This document shows positions 61,536 to 64,000 of a DNA stretch of 64,000 bases, one piece after another. Below the pieces are notes generated by a model that made no database searches, had not been told where the DNA came from, and saw only the letters and a list, made by a program, of their open reading frames with translations. Position numbers and translations under genes: made by a program. The stretch comes from Pseudoclavibacter terrae (GTDB lineage Bacteria > Actinomycetota > Actinomycetes > Actinomycetales > Microbacteriaceae): NCBI RefSeq assembly GCF_008831075.1, contig NZ_WBJX01000001.1:540647-604646 (forward strand), given 5' to 3'. The stretch's first letter is position 1, and every line of letters starts with the position of its first letter.

Positions 61536-62173
61536 GCGTGCGCTCCCGTCTCCGCGCCCGCCGCGTGGCTTGGGCTGTTGAGCGAGACCGTGAGGTGACT
61601 CGTGACATGCTGCACGTGCGCGCCGACCCCAGCCCAGGCCGCGACGACGGTCTCCAGGACTCGGCCGAGGTCCCCGCTGAGCTTCGTGACGAAATGCTCG
61701 GACGCCACGAAGGTGCCGCTCGCCTTCGCCGTATCGATGGCGGCGTAGATCTCCCGCATGTGGTCGGGCGTCCGCTCGTCCGATCCGATGTCCTCGAGCG
61801 GGTAGAGCGCCCATTCTGCGCTCGCGAAGCTCCCAGTGTGGCGACCGCGGGGCGCATCCACCCGCCGAGGGCCCGCCCCGCCCGGCAGCTCGCAGATCGC
61901 CTCACCCGGGCAGCCGCGAGAGAGCAGCACCTGGACGGAGGCGTGCAGTCCGGTCGCCGCCACGTGCTGCGTGAGGTCGGTGAGCCAGCGCAACAGCGCC
62001 TGCTCGTCGCCGCCCGCGTACGTGCTGACGTCACCCGTCTCGAGGATCAGCCCCGTGGAGTCGGCGGCGTCCACCGCAGCGAGGATCACCTCGACGTAGC
62101 GGTCGGACATGACCGAGAGGGTGACCCTCGCCCCCACCCCGAATGCGAGTGGGTCTCGAGTGATGGATTCCAT
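61532..62173 (-). CDS. ykoF: Thiamine/HMP-binding protein YkoF
   Basis: A 213-residue protein with two related alpha/beta halves (about 13-85 and 110-200), as in B. subtilis YkoF, which binds thiamine-related pyrimidines. ARVTLSVMSDRYVEVILAAVD and SAEWALYPLEDIG with ERTPDHMREIYAAIDTAKAS mark the two repeats. First gene of the ykoFEDC operon, directly under a TPP riboswitch 28 bases upstream. Confidence 0.9.
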   Translation of the reverse strand: MESITRDPLAFGVGARVTLSVMSDRYVEVILAAVDAADSTGLILETGDVSTYAGGDEQALLRWLTDLTQHVAATGLHASVQVLLSRGCPGEAICELPGGAGPRRVDAPRGRHTGSFASAEWALYPLEDIGSDERTPDHMREIYAAIDTAKASGTFVASEHFVTKLSGDLGRVLETVVAAWAGVGAHVQHVTSHLTVSLNSPSHAAGAETGAHA

Positions 62174-62200
62174 GTGCGTGCCTTCCGTCGGAGCGTGACG

Positions 62201-62300
62201 GCACGGGTGAGTCGACTCCCTTCGCTGGCATTACCCAGATCAGGTTCAACGGTCGGAGTTCGAGTACTCCCTCTCAGCCCGACTCATCGGGCTCCCGTGC
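62201..62300 (-). promoter_or_regulatory. TPP (THI-element) riboswitch
   Basis: On the minus strand the RNA reads from GCACGGG (62300) to its closing partner CCCGTGC (62201), the P1 helix. The conserved cores are present: CGGGCTGAGAGGGAG and GAACCTGATCTGGGTAATGC followed by CAGCGAAGGGAG, which bind the pyrimidine and pyrophosphate of TPP. The end is 27 bases before ykoF; the ribosome site of ykoF would be sequestered, suggesting translational control as in other actinobacteria. Only 33 bases separate it from the upstream VOC gene, so the promoter must lie in or just before the end of that gene. Confidence 0.96.
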
Positions 62301-62333
62301 ACGGCCACACTGTAGCCCCGGCGGGGCGCGCGG

Positions 62334-62675
62334 CTAGCTCGAGGCGCCCGTGAAGACGACGTGATTGCCCTCCGGGTCGAGCACCTGGAGGATCTGGAAG
62401 TGAGTCGCGTCTTCGATCCCGCCGTGCTCGATCTTCGCCGCGTCGAGCCGCCTGGCGACACTCTCGAGGTCGTCATCGTTGAAGACCACGGTGGATTTCC
62501 CCGAGCGACTCGAGTCGGCCCACAGCTGGAGGCCGGCCTCGCTTGTGAAGTGCCACTCCAGGAGGCCCGGCATCGGATTCTCGTCTGGACCCCGCCCGAA
62601 GAGCCTGCCGTAATATTCCGTAGCCTGAGCCAGGTCTGACACCGTGATCTGCGCGAGTACACCGTTGATAGCCAT
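62334..62675 (-). CDS. VOC superfamily (glyoxalase-like) protein
   Basis: A 113-residue single-domain protein of the vicinal-oxygen-chelate fold: VLAQITVSDLAQATEYYGRLFG at the start, LLEWHFTSEAGLQLWAD in the middle, and LQVLDPEGNHVVFTGAS at the end, the typical beta-alpha-beta-beta-beta pair. Function (dioxygenase, resistance, epimerase) cannot be assigned. It lies upstream of the riboswitch on the same strand and diverges from an LLM gene. Confidence 0.8.
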   Translation of the reverse strand: MAINGVLAQITVSDLAQATEYYGRLFGRGPDENPMPGLLEWHFTSEAGLQLWADSSRSGKSTVVFNDDDLESVARRLDAAKIEHGGIEDATHFQILQVLDPEGNHVVFTGASS

Positions 62676-62797
62676 GCGTCCCAGCATGCGCGACAAGGGT
62701 GCGAGGACCCTCAACGAACATGTCCCCGCGTTTCGACGCGTAACGGGCCGCGACGGGTGCCGTGGACCGAACTCGGGGCGCGGCCTAGCGTCGCACC

Positions 62798-63952
62798 ATG
62801 ACGAACCCCAACCGAATCCACCTCGGCGTCGCACTCGATGGCGCCGGCATCCACCCGGCGGCCTGGCGGGAGCCGAGCGCCCGCCCAGACGAGCTCTTCA
62901 CGCCCGAGTACTGGGTACGGCTCGTGCAGCTCGCCGAGCAGGGCCTCCTCGACTTCGTCACCATCGAGGACTCGCTCGCGCTGCAGAGCAGCGAGTTCCT
63001 CCGCGGCGACAACCGGACCGATGAGGTCCGGGGTCGGTTGGACGCGCTCCTCATCGCCTCCCGCGTCTCGCCCGTCACGGAGCACATCGGCCTCATCCCC
63101 ACCGTCACGACGACGCACACGGAGCCCTTTCACGTCTCGAAGGCCGTCGCAACCCTCGACTACACGAGCCTGGGCCGCGCGGGCTGGCAGGCCCGCGTCT
63201 CGCCGGGGGCGGAGCACTCACACTTCGGCCGTCGGGATGCGCCGCTCGTCGGCGAGCTGTTCGCGGAGGCCAACGACTTCGTCGAGGTCGTGCGCAGGCT
63301 CTGGGACAGCTGGGAGGACGACGCGGAGATCCGGGACGCCTCCACCGACCGGTTCCTCGACGCGGCGAAGGTGCACCGCATCGAGTTCGAGGGCAAGTGG
63401 TTCAGCGTTCGCGGGCCGTCCATCACGCCCCGGCCGCCGCAGGGGCAGCCGATCGTCGCGGCGCTCGGCCACGCTCAGGTGCCGTACGAGTTCGCGGCCG
63501 CCAGTGCGGATCTGCTCTTCGTGACGCCGACCGACGTCGCGTCGGCCGTGCGCATCCTGGGCGAGGTGCGGGCCGCGGAGCAGCAGGTCGGGAGGGACGC
63601 CGAGCTTTCGGTGTTCGTCGACCTCGCAGTGTTCCTCGACGGGCCTGAGGAGACGGCATCCGCCCGCCTCAACCGCCTCAACGCGACGGGGCGCGCGCTC
63701 GGGGAGCCGCCAGCGGTCTTCGCGGGCTCAGCCGAGGAGCTCGTCGAGCACTTCGAGACGCTCGCCGGCCTCGGCTACGACGGCTTCCGCCTGCACCCCG
63801 GCGTCGTGACCGACGACCTGCCGCGCATCGTCACGGACGTCGTCCCGCTCCTGCAGCGCAAGGGCCTCTTCCGGGAGCGCTACGAGGAACGCACCCTGCG
63901 AGGCCTCCTCGGCCTCGAGACCACCGTGCCCAACCGCTACGCCGCCGTCTAG
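62798..63952 (+). CDS. LLM class flavin-dependent oxidoreductase
   Basis: A 384-residue luciferase-like monooxygenase. IHLGVALDGAGIHPAAWR begins the barrel; GLLDFVTIEDSLALQ, EHIGLIPTVTTTHTEPFHVSKAVATLD, GRAGWQARVSPGA and PPQGQPIVAALGHAQVPYEFAA follow. The insertion before residue 200 and the C-terminal GYDGFRLHPG are those of the NtaA-like long branch. It diverges from the VOC gene and is followed after 25 bases by another gene starting MTKKQIIL, probably a second LLM enzyme. No clear ribosome site. Substrate unknown. Confidence 0.88.
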   Translation: MTNPNRIHLGVALDGAGIHPAAWREPSARPDELFTPEYWVRLVQLAEQGLLDFVTIEDSLALQSSEFLRGDNRTDEVRGRLDALLIASRVSPVTEHIGLIPTVTTTHTEPFHVSKAVATLDYTSLGRAGWQARVSPGAEHSHFGRRDAPLVGELFAEANDFVEVVRRLWDSWEDDAEIRDASTDRFLDAAKVHRIEFEGKWFSVRGPSITPRPPQGQPIVAALGHAQVPYEFAAASADLLFVTPTDVASAVRILGEVRAAEQQVGRDAELSVFVDLAVFLDGPEETASARLNRLNATGRALGEPPAVFAGSAEELVEHFETLAGLGYDGFRLHPGVVTDDLPRIVTDVVPLLQRKGLFRERYEERTLRGLLGLETTVPNRYAAV

Positions 63953-63977
63953 ACCAGACCCCGATCAGGAGATCACC

Positions 63978-64000
63978 ATGACGAAGAAGCAGATCATCCT
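63978..64000 (+). CDS. Start of a probable LLM oxidoreductase gene, cut by the window edge
   Basis: Only eight codons are visible (MTKKQIIL), with a good AGGAGA ribosome site 7 bases before the ATG. Such a beginning is common for NtaA-type LLM monooxygenases, and the preceding gene is one, so a tandem pair is likely. Confidence 0.5.

Noticed and set aside
62201-62300. tRNA-like GGTTCAA segment
   Set aside because: It belongs to the TPP riboswitch core; no cloverleaf can be built. No tRNA or rRNA gene was seen anywhere in the window.

Overview
The window is about 70% G+C with dense genes, 4-bp ATGA/GTGA overlaps, many GTG starts and few AT-rich promoters. A TPP-controlled ykoFEDC operon, an lhr/nei2 repair cluster, a LAxTG-type surface anchor and several GntR/TetR regulators together point to a high-GC actinobacterium, most likely of the Microbacteriaceae (inference; no rRNA or tRNA gene was seen to confirm it). 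The ends cut two genes: a glycosyltransferase on the left and a probable LLM oxidoreductase on the right.

Layout. 0-7.4 kb: cell-surface glycan genes (two family-2 glycosyltransferases, a large membrane protein, a divergent GT4-type enzyme, a methyltransferase-like/phosphotransferase fusion and a P-loop kinase). 7.6-9.1 kb: PutP Na+/proline symporter, followed by a poly-G/poly-C stretch inside a palindromic repeat. 9.4-12.9 kb: agmatine deiminase plus an amidase, with a divergent TetR regulator and a perfect operator between them. 12.9-17 kb: DEAD-box helicase, then a GH1 beta-glucosidase coupled to a HAD phosphatase. 17-20.2 kb: glycine-betaine type ABC importer. 20.6-22.8 kb: a CPBP-like membrane protein and a frameshifted DUF559/AbiEi-like gene. 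22.8-26.1 kb: GH65 phosphorylase plus beta-phosphoglucomutase. 26.3-30.5 kb: XRE-cupin regulator divergent from a thioredoxin-reductase-like flavoprotein, then a Tat-exported, wall-anchored PhoX phosphatase. 30.6-34.2 kb: GntR regulator divergent from an LLM oxidoreductase that has a terminator-bearing leader, then a succinate-semialdehyde dehydrogenase. 34.2-36 kb: a C/T-rich minisatellite, three copies of a palindromic repeat and an intact DUF559 gene. 36-42.5 kb: lhr, a pentapeptide-repeat gene and nei2. 42.6-44.6 kb: small housekeeping-type genes.

44.6-57.1 kb is the most coherent unit: a GntR/FCD regulator, a five-gene branched-chain-type ABC importer and six genes that together encode the trans-4-hydroxyproline route to 2-oxoglutarate (epimerase, D-hydroxyproline dehydrogenase subunits, Pyr4H2C deaminase of the DapA family, 2-oxoglutarate semialdehyde dehydrogenase). 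One 19-bp palindromic motif stands before the regulator, before the transporter and before the catabolic genes, which makes this a self-contained predicted regulon.

57.1-62.3 kb (minus strand) is a TPP-riboswitch operon, ykoF-ykoE-ykoD-ykoC, for HMP/thiamine-precursor uptake. Its last gene, translationally overlapped with ykoC, is a flavin monooxygenase of the NtaA/DszA type, an unexpected partner. A VOC protein and further LLM oxidoreductases fill the right end.

A family of about 60-bp intergenic palindromes ending in GTTGTGG/CCACAAC occurs four times (9.2, 34.6, 34.7 and 36.0 kb), twice between convergent genes and on both sides of the intact DUF559 gene.
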